From positions 1 through 64,000 of the forward strand of contig NZ_FMXE01000007.1 in assembly GCF_900103735.1 (NCBI RefSeq): DNA of 64,000 nucleotides. Direction: 5' to 3'. Under the pieces are notes generated by a model. The model worked only from the letters and a program-made list of their open reading frames with translations, had not been told where the DNA came from and made no database searches. The DNA is from Algoriphagus alkaliphilus (GTDB lineage Bacteria; Bacteroidota; Bacteroidia; Cytophagales; Cyclobacteriaceae). The position numbers were made by a program, and so were the translations under genes. This document shows, in pieces, positions 8,972 to 17,980 of the stretch (position 1 is the stretch's first letter; each line of letters opens with the position of its first letter).

Positions 8972-9772
8972 CTAGGTGGTTAGGTAAGAACGTATGCTCG
9001 ATATAACCTGATCGGGAGCGGTAAGGTGCGGACAGTGACCGGCGCTATTCAAGAGTACGTATTTACTATCAGGTATTTTTTTATGAACAAATTCTCCAAC
9101 CCGGACAGGAGCGATCACGTCTGGATGACATTGGATAATCAAAGTCGAGGTACAAACCCTTGATAAATCCTCCCTGTTGTCTCCAAGAAAGGTCACCTTG
9201 GCGAAGTGCTTGGCAATGTCCGGGTTCATAGCACAAAAGCTATTCTTCAATTCTTCAGAATATTCCGGCAATTCCGGATTTCCGATGATCACCGGCGCGA
9301 TAAAGCTTGACCAGCCCAGATAATTGCTTTCTAAGGTTGCTATCAATTCATCTATATCCTTGTAGCTGAAGCCACCGAAATATTCATTATCGTTGATGTA
9401 GCAGGGGGAAGGCCCAATCAAAATCAGTTTTTCATAAAGTTCGGGCCGATCAGCGGCAGCAAGTACTCCAATCATACTGCTCACAGAATGTCCCACAAAA
9501 ATCACTTTTTGGAGATCAAGAGAATATAAAATTTCATTAAGGTCCTCAGCGTATCCTTTGAGCGAACTGTATTTTTCAAAATCGTACGCGCTTTGATCTG
9601 AGTTGCCGGAGCCAACATGATCAAACAAAATAATCCGGTAATCTTTTTCAAAAGCTGGAGTGATAATTCGCCACATTTTCTGATCACAACCATAACCATG
9701 GGCAAAAACAATTGCTTGGGTACCTTTTCCGAAAATTTTTACATTATTCCTTTTTGTAATGGCAATACTCAT
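8972..9772 (-). CDS. rsbQ: RsbQ-like alpha/beta hydrolase (sensor partner of the PAS kinase)
   Basis: 266 residues, the usual length of RsbQ, with the family blocks HGYGCDQKMWR, GSGNSD and GPSPCYIND. The triad is S96 (GHSVSS), D218 (CHPDVIAP) and H246 (SAGHCPHL), almost the same numbering as B. subtilis RsbQ. Family knowledge: RsbQ is also the bacterial relative of plant KAI2/D14 receptors and acts as a hydrolase that makes or binds a hydrophobic cue for a PAS domain. The PAS kinase gene begins 3 bp after the stop, which supports a bipartite sensing module. The substrate is unknown. The ATG at 9772 is the natural start. Confidence 0.92.
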   Translation of the reverse strand: MSIAITKRNNVKIFGKGTQAIVFAHGYGCDQKMWRIITPAFEKDYRIILFDHVGSGNSDQSAYDFEKYSSLKGYAEDLNEILYSLDLQKVIFVGHSVSSMIGVLAAADRPELYEKLILIGPSPCYINDNEYFGGFSYKDIDELIATLESNYLGWSSFIAPVIIGNPELPEYSEELKNSFCAMNPDIAKHFAKVTFLGDNREDLSRVCTSTLIIQCHPDVIAPVRVGEFVHKKIPDSKYVLLNSAGHCPHLTAPDQVISSIRSYLTT

Positions 9773-10073
9773 GAATGGGTTTATTCAGATAAAATGTTCT
9801 AAGAATTCCAGTAGGGAATTTTGTCGGCAAAGAGAGGCAATGGTAAATTGATCCTTGGATTATTTAAATCAATTTTAAGGTCGGTTTAAATTACTTGATT
9901 TGAGTTAGTTAACCAATAGTTTTTTCAGTGAAATTACCGTCATAAATCTATATGCCCGTTCAGTTAGCTCAACTTTTGGGCCTTTTTTGATAGGTGAAAA
10001 TTCAAGATGAAGGATTTAAAGGCATTTTCAAACCAAAAAGTGTCTATTGAAAAAAAACGGGGAATCCTAAACT
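9773..10073. other. Gene-free stretch upstream of the rsbQ-like gene
   Basis: This 301-bp AT-rich gap separates the rsbQ-like gene (transcribed leftwards) from the thioredoxin-like gene, also on the minus strand. I see no open frame with coding character, no clear hairpin terminator and no convincing promoter box. It must contain the rsbQ promoter if the module has its own. Confidence 0.5.
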
Positions 10074-10376
10074 CTAAAAAGCCTTCAACTCATGCAATAG
10101 GTCCCGTTTGGTAATGATTCCTCCTTTTCTCCAGAGAATTTTCCCTCGCTTGAAGAGGATGTAATGCGGGATCGACCGGATTGCAAACTGTTGGGTAAGT
10201 TGGGGATGTTTATCCACATTCAGTTTAAGTAGTTTGATTTTACCGCCAAGTTCATCCAAAACCTCCTCAAGGATTGGAGTCATCGTTTGGCAAGGGCCAC
10301 ACCAATCTGCGTAGAAATCCACTAGCACAGCGTCCTAGCTTTTGGAGATGATGTCTTTTGGGTTCTTTTTGGACAT
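10074..10376 (-). pseudogene. Thioredoxin with an in-frame amber codon near the N-terminus
   Basis: From the ATG at 10376 the frame reads MSKKNPKDIISKS, a TAG at 10337-10335, then DAVLVDFYADWCGPCQTM and a full thioredoxin fold. The redox motif WCGPC and the cis-Pro region RSIPHYILF are intact, and the protein ends at a natural stop. Reading through the TAG gives a normal thioredoxin of about 100 residues. The only other start is the GTG at 10328, which removes the first helix/strand residues and leaves 84 residues. Either a recent nonsense mutation has inactivated the gene, or a short form starts at GTG, or the base is a sequencing error. The rest of the gene shows no decay. Confidence 0.75.
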
Positions 10377-10477
10377 AGATGAGATTTTAGACACAAGATG
10401 CTAGATCCAAGAATTAGGATCCAAGATATTGGAATAAGACGAGGGACGGGCGATCCAAAAACTATTAAGCAACACAA

Positions 10478-10513
10478 AATAAAGGCTGCCTTTCGAAAAA
10501 GACAGCCTTTGGG
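10478..10513 (-). terminator. Terminator after the OmpH-OmpH operon
   Basis: AAAGGCTG and CAGCCTTT form an 8-bp stem with a 14-nt loop, preceded on the minus-strand downstream side by an A/T-rich tract. It lies about 100 bp after the stop of the last OmpH gene. Confidence 0.6.
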
Positions 10514-10614
10514 AATTTTAGTTGATTTGCTACAATTCGATAACTTCCAACAGCTTGGTCTACAACCCTGGTCTTTGGACTATTTTCTATTGAGTCCGGT
10601 GGTAATCCTTGTAA

Positions 10615-11172
10615 TTAGTTTCTGGCGGGAGCTCCTGCCGGAGGCGTTGGCATTTTAAGGCCAAGTTTTGCCACCACCAGCTCAGTGAATTTGTCTTCTT
10701 CTTTGGTGTAAAGCAAAATCGGAGACTGACCTGCTGTCTCTGCGAAGACATGCGTGTAGTTGTTTTCAACGGCCACAGCATTGATCGCATTGATGACCTT
10801 GGTTTGTACGGGCTCCAACAATTCGCCCAACTTTCGCTGGTAAGATACCTGGGCATCCTGCTCATACTTCTGAAGATCATTCTGAAGTTTTGTCAATTCG
10901 GCTTCTTTTGCAGTCCTTGCCTGCTCGGTCATGGATGGAGCCGCCTGCTGATAGGCCTGGACCTGTCTTTGGAAGTCAGCGGCCTTGGTTTGGATATTGG
11001 TTTGCAGTTGAGTCTGGTAATCCTGGATATCTGCACCGATTTGTTCCATTTCAGGCATTATGTCCATGATAAATTCCACACTCGTATAGCCGATTTTTAC
11101 ATCTTGAGCCTGAGCTGCAAATCCTACGAATAGCAATGCTACTGCTGATAGGATAACTTTAACTTTCATCAT
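10615..11172 (-). CDS. OmpH/Skp family periplasmic chaperone (distal copy)
   Basis: 185 residues from ATG ATG at 11172, with a signal peptide (MKVKVILSAVALLFVGFAAQAQ, cut after AQA). The start is chosen because the signal begins there; the frame extends 17 codons upstream without a good start. The body is a long charged coiled coil (residues about 50-130) as in Skp, followed by a compact strand region (YTHVFAETAGQSPILLY). Family knowledge: Skp/OmpH holds unfolded outer-membrane proteins for the BAM complex. It is the last gene of the bamA block, 13 bp after its paralogue, and is followed by a hairpin terminator. Confidence 0.9.
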   Translation of the reverse strand: MMKVKVILSAVALLFVGFAAQAQDVKIGYTSVEFIMDIMPEMEQIGADIQDYQTQLQTNIQTKAADFQRQVQAYQQAAPSMTEQARTAKEAELTKLQNDLQKYEQDAQVSYQRKLGELLEPVQTKVINAINAVAVENNYTHVFAETAGQSPILLYTKEEDKFTELVVAKLGLKMPTPPAGAPARN

Positions 11173-11185
11173 TTGGTGTTTGTAT

Positions 11186-11716
11186 TTAATTGTTGTCTTC
11201 AATTCCCAATTCGTCCAGGACAAACTCAGAGTAGTCGTGTCTTGGATCAGTATAGATTATGGCCGAAGGGCCTGCTGCCTTGTCAAACAAAAGGCCCAGG
11301 TTATTCCGCCTCGAAACGCGTTCGATCGCTTCGTAAATCTTAGACTGCAGGGGCTGCAGCAGTTCTGCCTGCTTCTGGTAATACACCCCGTTTATTCCAA
11401 AGATTCTATTGTTAAACTCTTGCGAGGCCTTTTGCTTCGCTTTGATTTCTTCAAGCCTTTGCCTGTACATTTCTTCTGTCAATAATACCTCCTCTGCCTT
11501 CAGCTGAGTGGTCATTTCTTTTATCTCCTGATCCAAACTTTGTGCCTCTTTCTTCCATTCTGTGCTGAGCTTCAAAAGCACATCCTGTATGACTTTGTAG
11601 TCCGGATGCTTATTCAGGATGTATTCGGTGTCAATGTATCCGCTCTTTTGAGCAGCTAAAGGGCCTCCTTGTATCAGAATGAGGAGCAAAAGTACAATTT
11701 TCAGTGATTTATCCAT
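11186..11716 (-). CDS. OmpH/Skp family periplasmic chaperone (proximal copy)
   Basis: 176 residues with a signal peptide (about 1-22, LLLLILIQGGPLAAQ), the typical N-terminal strand KSGYIDTEYILNKHP, a long coiled coil rich in K and E, and a final strand region (NNLGLLFDKAAGPSAIIYTD). It is homologous to the following gene, so the pair is an old tandem duplication found widely in Bacteroidota. It lies 91 bp after bamA, and its role in outer-membrane protein transport is inferred from family and context. Confidence 0.9.
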   Translation of the reverse strand: MDKSLKIVLLLLILIQGGPLAAQKSGYIDTEYILNKHPDYKVIQDVLLKLSTEWKKEAQSLDQEIKEMTTQLKAEEVLLTEEMYRQRLEEIKAKQKASQEFNNRIFGINGVYYQKQAELLQPLQSKIYEAIERVSRRNNLGLLFDKAAGPSAIIYTDPRHDYSEFVLDELGIEDNN

Positions 11717-11807
11717 GTCTTTGGCTTGTTTTCAGTGAGTCATTATTGAGTTAATACCAAGCTTTATTTTTTGCATAAATTAACTAAACGTGCTACTGAA
11801 ATCAAGA

Positions 11808-14504
11808 TTATCTGAATTGCTGACCAATAGTAAAGTGAAACTGTGGACCGCTTCGGTTCAAAGATCCCGGAATCCGATCAAATCCATAACCCCAGTCTAC
11901 ACCCAGCAGTCCAAAGGCAGGCATAAATATCCTTGCACCCATTCCTGCGGATTTTTTCAAATCATAGGGGTTGTAATCTTTGTAGGATCCCCAGTTGTTT
12001 CCGGCTTCAGCGAAAGCAAGTAGAAAGATTGTGGCAGAGGGATTGGGAGACACCAGGAACCTGATTTCAGTGACGAATTTATTGTAGACTACCCCGCCAT
12101 AAGGATCTGGATTGGCCGTCCCTCGGGTAGCTCTACCGGGTGTGATAGATTGGTTCTCATAACCTCTAAGTCCAATGATTTCCTGGCCTAAGGCAAAGTT
12201 ATTGAAGGTCATCCCGTCACCACCCATTACGAATCGCTCCAAAGGAATGATTCCGATTTTGTTACCATAAGAGCCCAGGAAGCCCATGTGTACTCTGGCA
12301 CTTGCAACCCACTTGGTAGATCCCAGGAGCGGGGTGTAGAACGAAGCATCAAGCATCCATTTATGGTATTCCAGCCAGTTGTATTTTTGCTGATCTGTGG
12401 ACTCTCCATTGATATTCTTGTTGAGCGAAGAATAAGGCGGGGTTAAGGCTGTAGAAAGAATAATGTTGGATCCCAATCTTGGATAGATCGTGTTGTCCAC
12501 GTTATTTCTTGCTATTGTGGTGTTTAAGGTGACACTTTTCGAGTTTCCCGAAGGATAGCTTAGTCCAAAGGATGTTCCGAACTGGTCAAACACATAGTTT
12601 TGGAATCGCACTGAATTGCTAATGCTGAAGTAGTCATCAGGCCAAGTCACTCGCTTCGCAAGTCCAAGTGTCACGCCGGTAATCTTGAAGAATCCCAAAG
12701 AATTACCAAAATTGTTGCGGTTGAGGAAATCGACTTGCCTTTGAATGGAATGGTTGAAGGAAAAACTCAAAGCATTAGGTTTTTTGCCGCCAAACCAAGG
12801 CTCAGTCAAGGACAGGGAGTAGTTTTGGAAAGTTTGACCATTTGCCTGTACTCGGAGTGAAAGTTTCTGACCATCCCCTACCGGAAGCGGATCCCACTTA
12901 CTGAAATTTCCAATATTTTTTATGGAAAAGTTGTTGAATACTAAGCCAACCGTACCGACAAACCCAAAGAATCCACCCCAACCTCCGGATAGCTCAATTT
13001 GATCATTTGGTCTTTCTTCCAATTCGAAAGTGATATCAACAGTTGCCGCCTCAAAGTTTGGTTTGAGATCGGGATTGATTTTTTCAGGGTCAAAATATCC
13101 CAGCGTTGAAAGTTCACGGATGGTTCTCACCAAATCCTTTCTACTAAACTTTTGACCAGGTAGAATTCGGATTTCCCGCATGACCACGTGATCAGAAGTT
13201 CGGTCGTTGCCTTTGATGTTTACGCTGTTTACGGTGACTTGGGGGCCTTCAAAGATTCGCATTTCCAGGTCAATGGAATCCCCGACTACATTAATCTCTA
13301 CCGGATCAATGGAGAAAAACAAGTATCCATTATCCTGATACAGTGAACTCACATCATCTCCCTTTTGGGGATCATAATTCAGACGCTTATCCAGTTTTTC
13401 TTTATTGTAAACTTCTCCCTTTTCAATCCCCAGTTTCGCAAGAAGAACTGACCTCGGATGAATGTAATTGCCTGTGAATGAAATGTTTCGGTAATAGTAT
13501 TTTCGGCCTTCTTCAACCGCGATGTCAATGTTGATTTTGTCTTCTGAGAAACTGTAGACTGAATCATCCAGGATTTTAGCATCACGGAAACCGCGGCTAT
13601 TATAGAAGCTGATTATATTGTCTTTGTCGTTTCTGTATTCTTTGGGGATATATTTTGATCCACTGAAAAAGTTAAGCTTGAAGTTTTTGTTGATATAGCT
13701 TATCGTCTGTTCTTTTGAGACGGTGTCTGTATGAAAAATTGTTTTTTTGATGCTTTCAGCATCAGCCTCTACAATTCTGGTATGGATATCCTTGAAAATC
13801 GCAACCCGTGCCTGTTCCTTGGTTTTTTTCAATTTTTTCTTCAACGTACCATCAGCTATTTCCTCATTTCCGTAAAATTGGATTTCATTGATTTTGACTT
13901 TGGAATTGATATCGATATCGAATCGAAGTTTGACACTGTTGGGAAGTGTGGTATCCCGGTCCTGGTAGATTTTGACATCGGTATTCAGGTAGCCTTTGTC
14001 GAGGTAATATTTTTCGATGTTTCTCTTGGCGGTATTGAGTACGTCATCGCGGACGACGCGACCTCTAATATTTACTTTATCGCGGAGTTCCCCCTCTTGA
14101 GTTTTATTGATGCCATTAAACTCCACCCGTGAAAATCTCGGACGCTCGGCGAGGTCCAGCAACAAGTAAATATCCTCGCCTTCGATTTTTGTCACCAGGA
14201 TTTTCACATCCCCGATGATTCCCTGCCTCCAGAGCTTTTTCAAAGCATTTGAGATGGCATCTCCAGGGACATCTATTCGGTCATCAACTTTTAGTCCTGA
14301 CAGTGAAATGATTGCATTTTCATCCAGCGTGGTCAGGCCCATCGCTTTGATTTCTGCTATTCTGTATTTCTGAGGTTTGGCATAGTTCAGCTCCAGAATA
14401 TCAACAGGTTTAGAGGAGGCGTAGCGACTTTGCCCTAGGCGAATCTGGGAATAAGCCGATGCAGACCATATCAAACACAACAGGATTAATAAACTTCTTT
14501 TCAT
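11808..14504 (-). CDS. bamA: BamA outer-membrane protein assembly factor
   Basis: 898 residues from the ATG at 14504, where a signal peptide begins (MKRSLLILLCLIWSASAYSQ); the frame is open 22 codons further but without signal character. The N-terminal half has the periplasmic POTRA domains (for example VEFNGINKTQEGELRDKV, ITFTGNYIHPRSVLLAKLGI written in the variant ISFTGNYIHP, and VNIKGNDRTSDHVVMREI). The C-terminal 400 residues are the surface-antigen barrel, with the VRGF-like loop replaced by IGLRGYENQ, and the final residues FHFTIGQQF end in Phe-Arg. BamA folds and inserts beta-barrel proteins into the outer membrane. The leader between uppS and bamA holds a 7-bp GC hairpin at 14539-14555. 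Confidence 0.96.
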   Translation of the reverse strand: MKRSLLILLCLIWSASAYSQIRLGQSRYASSKPVDILELNYAKPQKYRIAEIKAMGLTTLDENAIISLSGLKVDDRIDVPGDAISNALKKLWRQGIIGDVKILVTKIEGEDIYLLLDLAERPRFSRVEFNGINKTQEGELRDKVNIRGRVVRDDVLNTAKRNIEKYYLDKGYLNTDVKIYQDRDTTLPNSVKLRFDIDINSKVKINEIQFYGNEEIADGTLKKKLKKTKEQARVAIFKDIHTRIVEADAESIKKTIFHTDTVSKEQTISYINKNFKLNFFSGSKYIPKEYRNDKDNIISFYNSRGFRDAKILDDSVYSFSEDKINIDIAVEEGRKYYYRNISFTGNYIHPRSVLLAKLGIEKGEVYNKEKLDKRLNYDPQKGDDVSSLYQDNGYLFFSIDPVEINVVGDSIDLEMRIFEGPQVTVNSVNIKGNDRTSDHVVMREIRILPGQKFSRKDLVRTIRELSTLGYFDPEKINPDLKPNFEAATVDITFELEERPNDQIELSGGWGGFFGFVGTVGLVFNNFSIKNIGNFSKWDPLPVGDGQKLSLRVQANGQTFQNYSLSLTEPWFGGKKPNALSFSFNHSIQRQVDFLNRNNFGNSLGFFKITGVTLGLAKRVTWPDDYFSISNSVRFQNYVFDQFGTSFGLSYPSGNSKSVTLNTTIARNNVDNTIYPRLGSNIILSTALTPPYSSLNKNINGESTDQQKYNWLEYHKWMLDASFYTPLLGSTKWVASARVHMGFLGSYGNKIGIIPLERFVMGGDGMTFNNFALGQEIIGLRGYENQSITPGRATRGTANPDPYGGVVYNKFVTEIRFLVSPNPSATIFLLAFAEAGNNWGSYKDYNPYDLKKSAGMGARIFMPAFGLLGVDWGYGFDRIPGSLNRSGPQFHFTIGQQFR

Positions 14505-14574
14505 ATAATTATAATTTGACCTTAAAGGCCACACGAGCCTGGCTGAGGCAGCCAGACTTGATTTCACCAATTAC

Positions 14575-15312
14575 TCAAGGTTTAACTTGCTCCCCGGTCT
14601 TACCGAATCTTCTTTCACGCTTCTGATAATCTTCCACAGCGGCATAGAGGTGTTCTGCTCTGAAATCAGGCCATAATACCGGTGTAAAGTACAGTTCGGT
14701 ATAGGCCAGTTGCCAAAGTAGAAAATTACTGAGTCGATACTCACCGCTGGTTCTGATCATCAGCTCAGGATCCGGAATTCCGGCCGTTTCCAAGTGATCA
14801 GCGATAGTTTGTTGCGTAATTTCCTCAGGTTTCAATTTGCCTTCAGAGACTTTTTGAGCAATGCGTTTGGTAGCTTGAGTGAGCTCCCACTGTCCACTAT
14901 AACTAAGTGCCAAAATAACCGTGAGGCCGGTGTTAGTTTCTGTTTGCCTTTGGGCTTCGGCCAGTTTCTCGTAAGCGGATTTGGGCAGACTTTCCACATC
15001 TCCAATGGATCTTAATCTGATGTTGTTTTTCATCATGAGTGATACCTCATCAATAATCGTTTTCACCAGCAATTCCATCAGTGCCTTTACCTCATCTTGA
15101 GGGCGGGACCAATTCTCGGTTGAAAATGAAAACAGGGTGAGGTATTTTATCCCTAAGTAGTCAGCTCCTTCGATCGCATCTTTTACAGCCTGAATTGCGT
15201 GGCGATGCCCGAAGATTCTCATGGCACCTTTCTTTTTGGCCCAACGGCCATTGCCGTCCATGATTATTGCAAGATGTCTTGGGATTCTTGTTGGGTCTAA
15301 TTTTTCCTTCAT
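14575..15312 (-). CDS. uppS: Isoprenyl transferase (undecaprenyl diphosphate synthase)
   Basis: 245 residues, the standard length. The catalytic Asp is D19 in LAIIMDGNGRWAKKKG, and the substrate-binding blocks FSFSTENWSRP, RTSGEYRLSNFLLWQ and ELYFTPVLWPDF are present. The enzyme condenses isopentenyl diphosphate units into the C55 carrier lipid for cell wall and polysaccharide synthesis in the cytosol. It stands between the DUF6089 gene and bamA, 70 bp before bamA, in the usual Bacteroidota order, linking wall-lipid supply with outer-membrane assembly. Confidence 0.96.
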   Translation of the reverse strand: MKEKLDPTRIPRHLAIIMDGNGRWAKKKGAMRIFGHRHAIQAVKDAIEGADYLGIKYLTLFSFSTENWSRPQDEVKALMELLVKTIIDEVSLMMKNNIRLRSIGDVESLPKSAYEKLAEAQRQTETNTGLTVILALSYSGQWELTQATKRIAQKVSEGKLKPEEITQQTIADHLETAGIPDPELMIRTSGEYRLSNFLLWQLAYTELYFTPVLWPDFRAEHLYAAVEDYQKRERRFGKTGEQVKP

Positions 15313-15393
15313 TCCAATGGGTCAGGTACCTACATTTTTGGAGGAACAAAAATGCTATTTCTTTTCCAATAATCAGGGCTAGCCCTCAATTAA

Positions 15394-16155
15394 TTAATAG
15401 GCATAGCACTTAACATTGGCAATAGTATAGCTCAGTGTGAATCCAAGAAAGTAGTACCAATCTTTTGTGTTGGGGTTTCCGAAGTTTACCCCATATGGTG
15501 GTGTTTGGCCAGTTGTTGGATCGGTAGGTTGTTGATAGCGTGGTATAGCCGGAAGTGTGCTGTCAATTTTGTCCAGAAAGTCTGTCATGGTAGGCCTAAA
15601 TCCTAGTTCTGCAGCTAAAGTCCAACGATCATTCAATCTGTACTTGACACCTCCTCCGAATGGTATAACAACTGAGCTCAAGTTATACCGTTCTGATACT
15701 ACAAAATCGTAAACATTTCCTTTCATTATGAAATGGGAAAAACCCAATCCAAAGAATGCATAGGGAGACCACCTAAATTCGGAATCATTTCTTAGAAAAT
15801 CCAAGAAATTAAATTCCATCACGGCACTGCCTTCGATGACCCCTCCTCTGAATCGACCGTCCCTTATTCGAGCGGCAGGGTCTATTGGCCTTAGGCTGTC
15901 TTCTGCCTGAAGTATCGAAGAACTAAGTGCGACTCTTAAGCTCCACACATTGTCAAAATTTCTCTTGCCAAACAACGTGCCTTGAAGTCCAATTTGACGG
16001 GGATCAATTCTCCTTATCATATCTCCGGTGTAAGTTCCTACGCCAAGTCCTCCACCTATCTCATATTTTTGAGCATTGACGGGAATAATATAGCCTGTCA
16101 AAACAAGTATTAAAATAAGTAAGTTTTTGATAATGTTTGAGTTGATCTTTTTCAA
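15394..16155 (-). CDS. DUF6089 family outer-membrane beta-barrel protein
   Basis: 253 residues with a signal peptide (about 1-28, ending PVNAQ) and the DUF6089 pattern YEIGGGLGVGTYTGDM near the start, then alternating amphipathic strands ending DWYYFLGFTLSYTIANVKCY. The only start before the signal is a TTG at 16155 (TTG AAA AAG), as no ATG is in frame upstream. The family is almost always found between nadK and uppS/bamA in Bacteroidota, which suggests an envelope role, but no function is established that I know of. Confidence 0.82.
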   Translation of the reverse strand: MKKINSNIIKNLLILILVLTGYIIPVNAQKYEIGGGLGVGTYTGDMIRRIDPRQIGLQGTLFGKRNFDNVWSLRVALSSSILQAEDSLRPIDPAARIRDGRFRGGVIEGSAVMEFNFLDFLRNDSEFRWSPYAFFGLGFSHFIMKGNVYDFVVSERYNLSSVVIPFGGGVKYRLNDRWTLAAELGFRPTMTDFLDKIDSTLPAIPRYQQPTDPTTGQTPPYGVNFGNPNTKDWYYFLGFTLSYTIANVKCYAY

Positions 16156-16245
16156 GACGATGCAAGTTATGAAGTACCTAACGTTTAAAAAACGCCCTAT
16201 GGTATTTGACGGGTTAATTAATGTTAAGCTCTATTCGGCTAAAAT

Positions 16246-17121
16246 TCAGTTTCTCATGTCAAAACCCCAATTCAGTTTTTGTCTCAGGGTGTCAAAGAAA
16301 TGATAATGCGGCAATTTGACCAATTTTGCTGAAAACAGCTCTTTTTTTACGCTTAGTTTTATTTCGGAAGAAATAGAAGTGGATCTTGAATCCAATGAAA
16401 TCAGGAACTTTTCGGTACGGCCTTCGATCTCAAAACTGATTTCGGATTCATCTGACACAATAATTGGGCGGACATTCAAATTGTGTGGACTCACAGGGGT
16501 GATTACAAAGCTCTTTGCTCCTGGAGTGATCAATGGTCCTCCGCAACTCAAGGAATAGCCTGTAGACCCGGTAGGTGTAGAGACAATCAAGCCATCTGCC
16601 CAATAGGAATTGAGGTACTTCCCGTCAATATAGGTATGGACTGTAATCATCGAAGAGGTGTCACGCTTGTGAATGGTAAATTCATTCAGGGCGAAATTTA
16701 ATCCATTGAAAAGTTTACGACTCGAGTGTAATGAAATCAGGGAACGCGATTCAATTTGAAAATTGCCGTTGGCAAGGTGCTCGATGGCTTCACTGATCCG
16801 ATCTGTGGCAACGGTGGCGAGAAAGCCCATTCTGCCGGTGTTTAGTCCTAAAATGGGGATTTCAAGACTTCCTACCAAGCAGACAGCATCCAACAATGTA
16901 CCATCCCCACCGATCGAAATCAAAAAGTCCACAGCTTTGAGTTCTTCCTGATTTTCAATAAGCCAATAGCTCAAGGTTCTATTACCCGACATTTTCAATG
17001 CCCTGTCCAAAGGTTCCGTAACCAGAATTTCGATCTGATGTTTTTTAAGTTCCCGAAAGAGTATTTCGATGTCAGCTATGTATTCGGCTTTCAATGCAAG
17101 GCCGTGCAAGGCGATTTTCAT
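16246..17121 (-). CDS. nadK: NAD kinase
   Basis: 291 residues. The phosphate-binding GGDGT motif is at 71-75 (D73), the second NAD-binding block NEFTIHKRD follows, and the conserved TPTGSTGYSLSCGGPL block and the SPHNLNVRPIIV segment are present. It makes NADP from NAD and ATP in the cytosol. The ATGAAA start at 17121 is immediately preceded by copy B of the hairpin repeat (17122-17231), which fills the whole gap after the CBS gene. Confidence 0.96.
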   Translation of the reverse strand: MKIALHGLALKAEYIADIEILFRELKKHQIEILVTEPLDRALKMSGNRTLSYWLIENQEELKAVDFLISIGGDGTLLDAVCLVGSLEIPILGLNTGRMGFLATVATDRISEAIEHLANGNFQIESRSLISLHSSRKLFNGLNFALNEFTIHKRDTSSMITVHTYIDGKYLNSYWADGLIVSTPTGSTGYSLSCGGPLITPGAKSFVITPVSPHNLNVRPIIVSDESEISFEIEGRTEKFLISLDSRSTSISSEIKLSVKKELFSAKLVKLPHYHFFDTLRQKLNWGFDMRN

Positions 17122-17231
17122 GTGGTTAAAATTGTTTTTTAGCGGTCACATAGCCTGTCCCGATCTTTCATCGGGAGAATGCCCTTATAAACATTTCCCT
17201 TTGTGAGAAGCCTTTCACATAGGCGTTTCAT
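17122..17231 (-). repeat. Hairpin leader repeat, copy B (ends at the nadK start codon)
   Basis: Minus-strand order: ATGAAACGCC, hairpin TGTGA-AAGGCTTC-TCACA, a spacer, a second hairpin TCCCGAT-gaaag-ATCGGGA, GGCTATGTGACC, an AT-rich tail, then the ATGAAAA start of nadK. At 110 bp it is the longest copy. It begins three bases after the TGA of the CBS gene, so it fills the intergenic space completely. Confidence 0.75.
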
Positions 17232-17234
17232 ACC

Positions 17235-17900
17235 TCAAATATCTAAAAATCTCAGCAAGTTACCGATTCGATCTTCCTCACTTCCAACTCCCGTCTCCTC
17301 TTGGTAATGGTCGATTATCCGATAGCCAAAACGCTCCAATGTTGCTTTTACGTGCCGGAGTTCAGGTTTATCGAGTTTAAGGGTTAATTTGATTTTGCTG
17401 TCGTCCAGTGGGTCATTCGTTATGAATGAGCTGAGAATTTTGGTGTTTTCGGACTCCACCAATCTTGATATTTCAGACAAATGGTAATCGGTCATATTTA
17501 AGGAAAGAATCAATACACTCCCTTGAGACTTGATGGATAGACTGTCTGCGAAGGCAGAAATTGCATCTTCCATTGTTATTACTCCTAAGTAGGCGTTTTC
17601 CCTGTCAATCACTGCTACGAGATTTGACTGGTTTTCAGATGCAACCCGAAGTACGTCGTAAATATGCTTATCAGAATAAACCCAACAAGCTCCACCCTTT
17701 AGACCAATGGCACCAATCAATTGTTCGGGCTGATTCAATTCGAAAATCATCTCATCTCTGATGAATCCCAGAAATCTCCCTTGATCCGTGACCGGAAGCG
17801 CATCGATCCGAATTTCTTCCATCCATGCCAAAGCCTTTCCTCCCCGATCAGAAAGTTTGAGGGGCGGAATGAGACTATTAATGAATTCGTAGGCTTGCAT
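17235..17900 (-). CDS. Tandem CBS domain protein with a C-terminal ACT-like region
   Basis: 221 residues. Two CBS motifs are visible (ALPVTDQGRFLGFIRDEM at about 34-51 and LVAVIDRENAYLGVITMEDA at about 93-112), followed by an ACT-like regulatory region (VLILSLNMTDYHLSEISRLV onward). Family knowledge: CBS pairs bind adenosine nucleotides, and proteins of this shape are regulators of unknown target. It is the first gene of the Bacteroidota nadK-uppS-bamA block, only one repeat unit away from nadK. Confidence 0.85.
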   Translation of the reverse strand: MQAYEFINSLIPPLKLSDRGGKALAWMEEIRIDALPVTDQGRFLGFIRDEMIFELNQPEQLIGAIGLKGGACWVYSDKHIYDVLRVASENQSNLVAVIDRENAYLGVITMEDAISAFADSLSIKSQGSVLILSLNMTDYHLSEISRLVESENTKILSSFITNDPLDDSKIKLTLKLDKPELRHVKATLERFGYRIIDHYQEETGVGSEEDRIGNLLRFLDI

Positions 17901-17980
17901 GTAAGAAAGTTAGGCAATGATATCACAACACAAAACGCTTTCTTAGGTATTCTTGTTTGTTTGCGCATTTTTGTAAGCAA

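Noticed and set aside
14505-14565. bamA leader as a fifth copy of the start-codon element
   Set aside because: It shares a hairpin, a CAAATTATAA stretch and an ATGAAA end, but lacks the CACAGGGG and ATTCCATCTGACC blocks. The likeness may be chance in AT-rich DNA.
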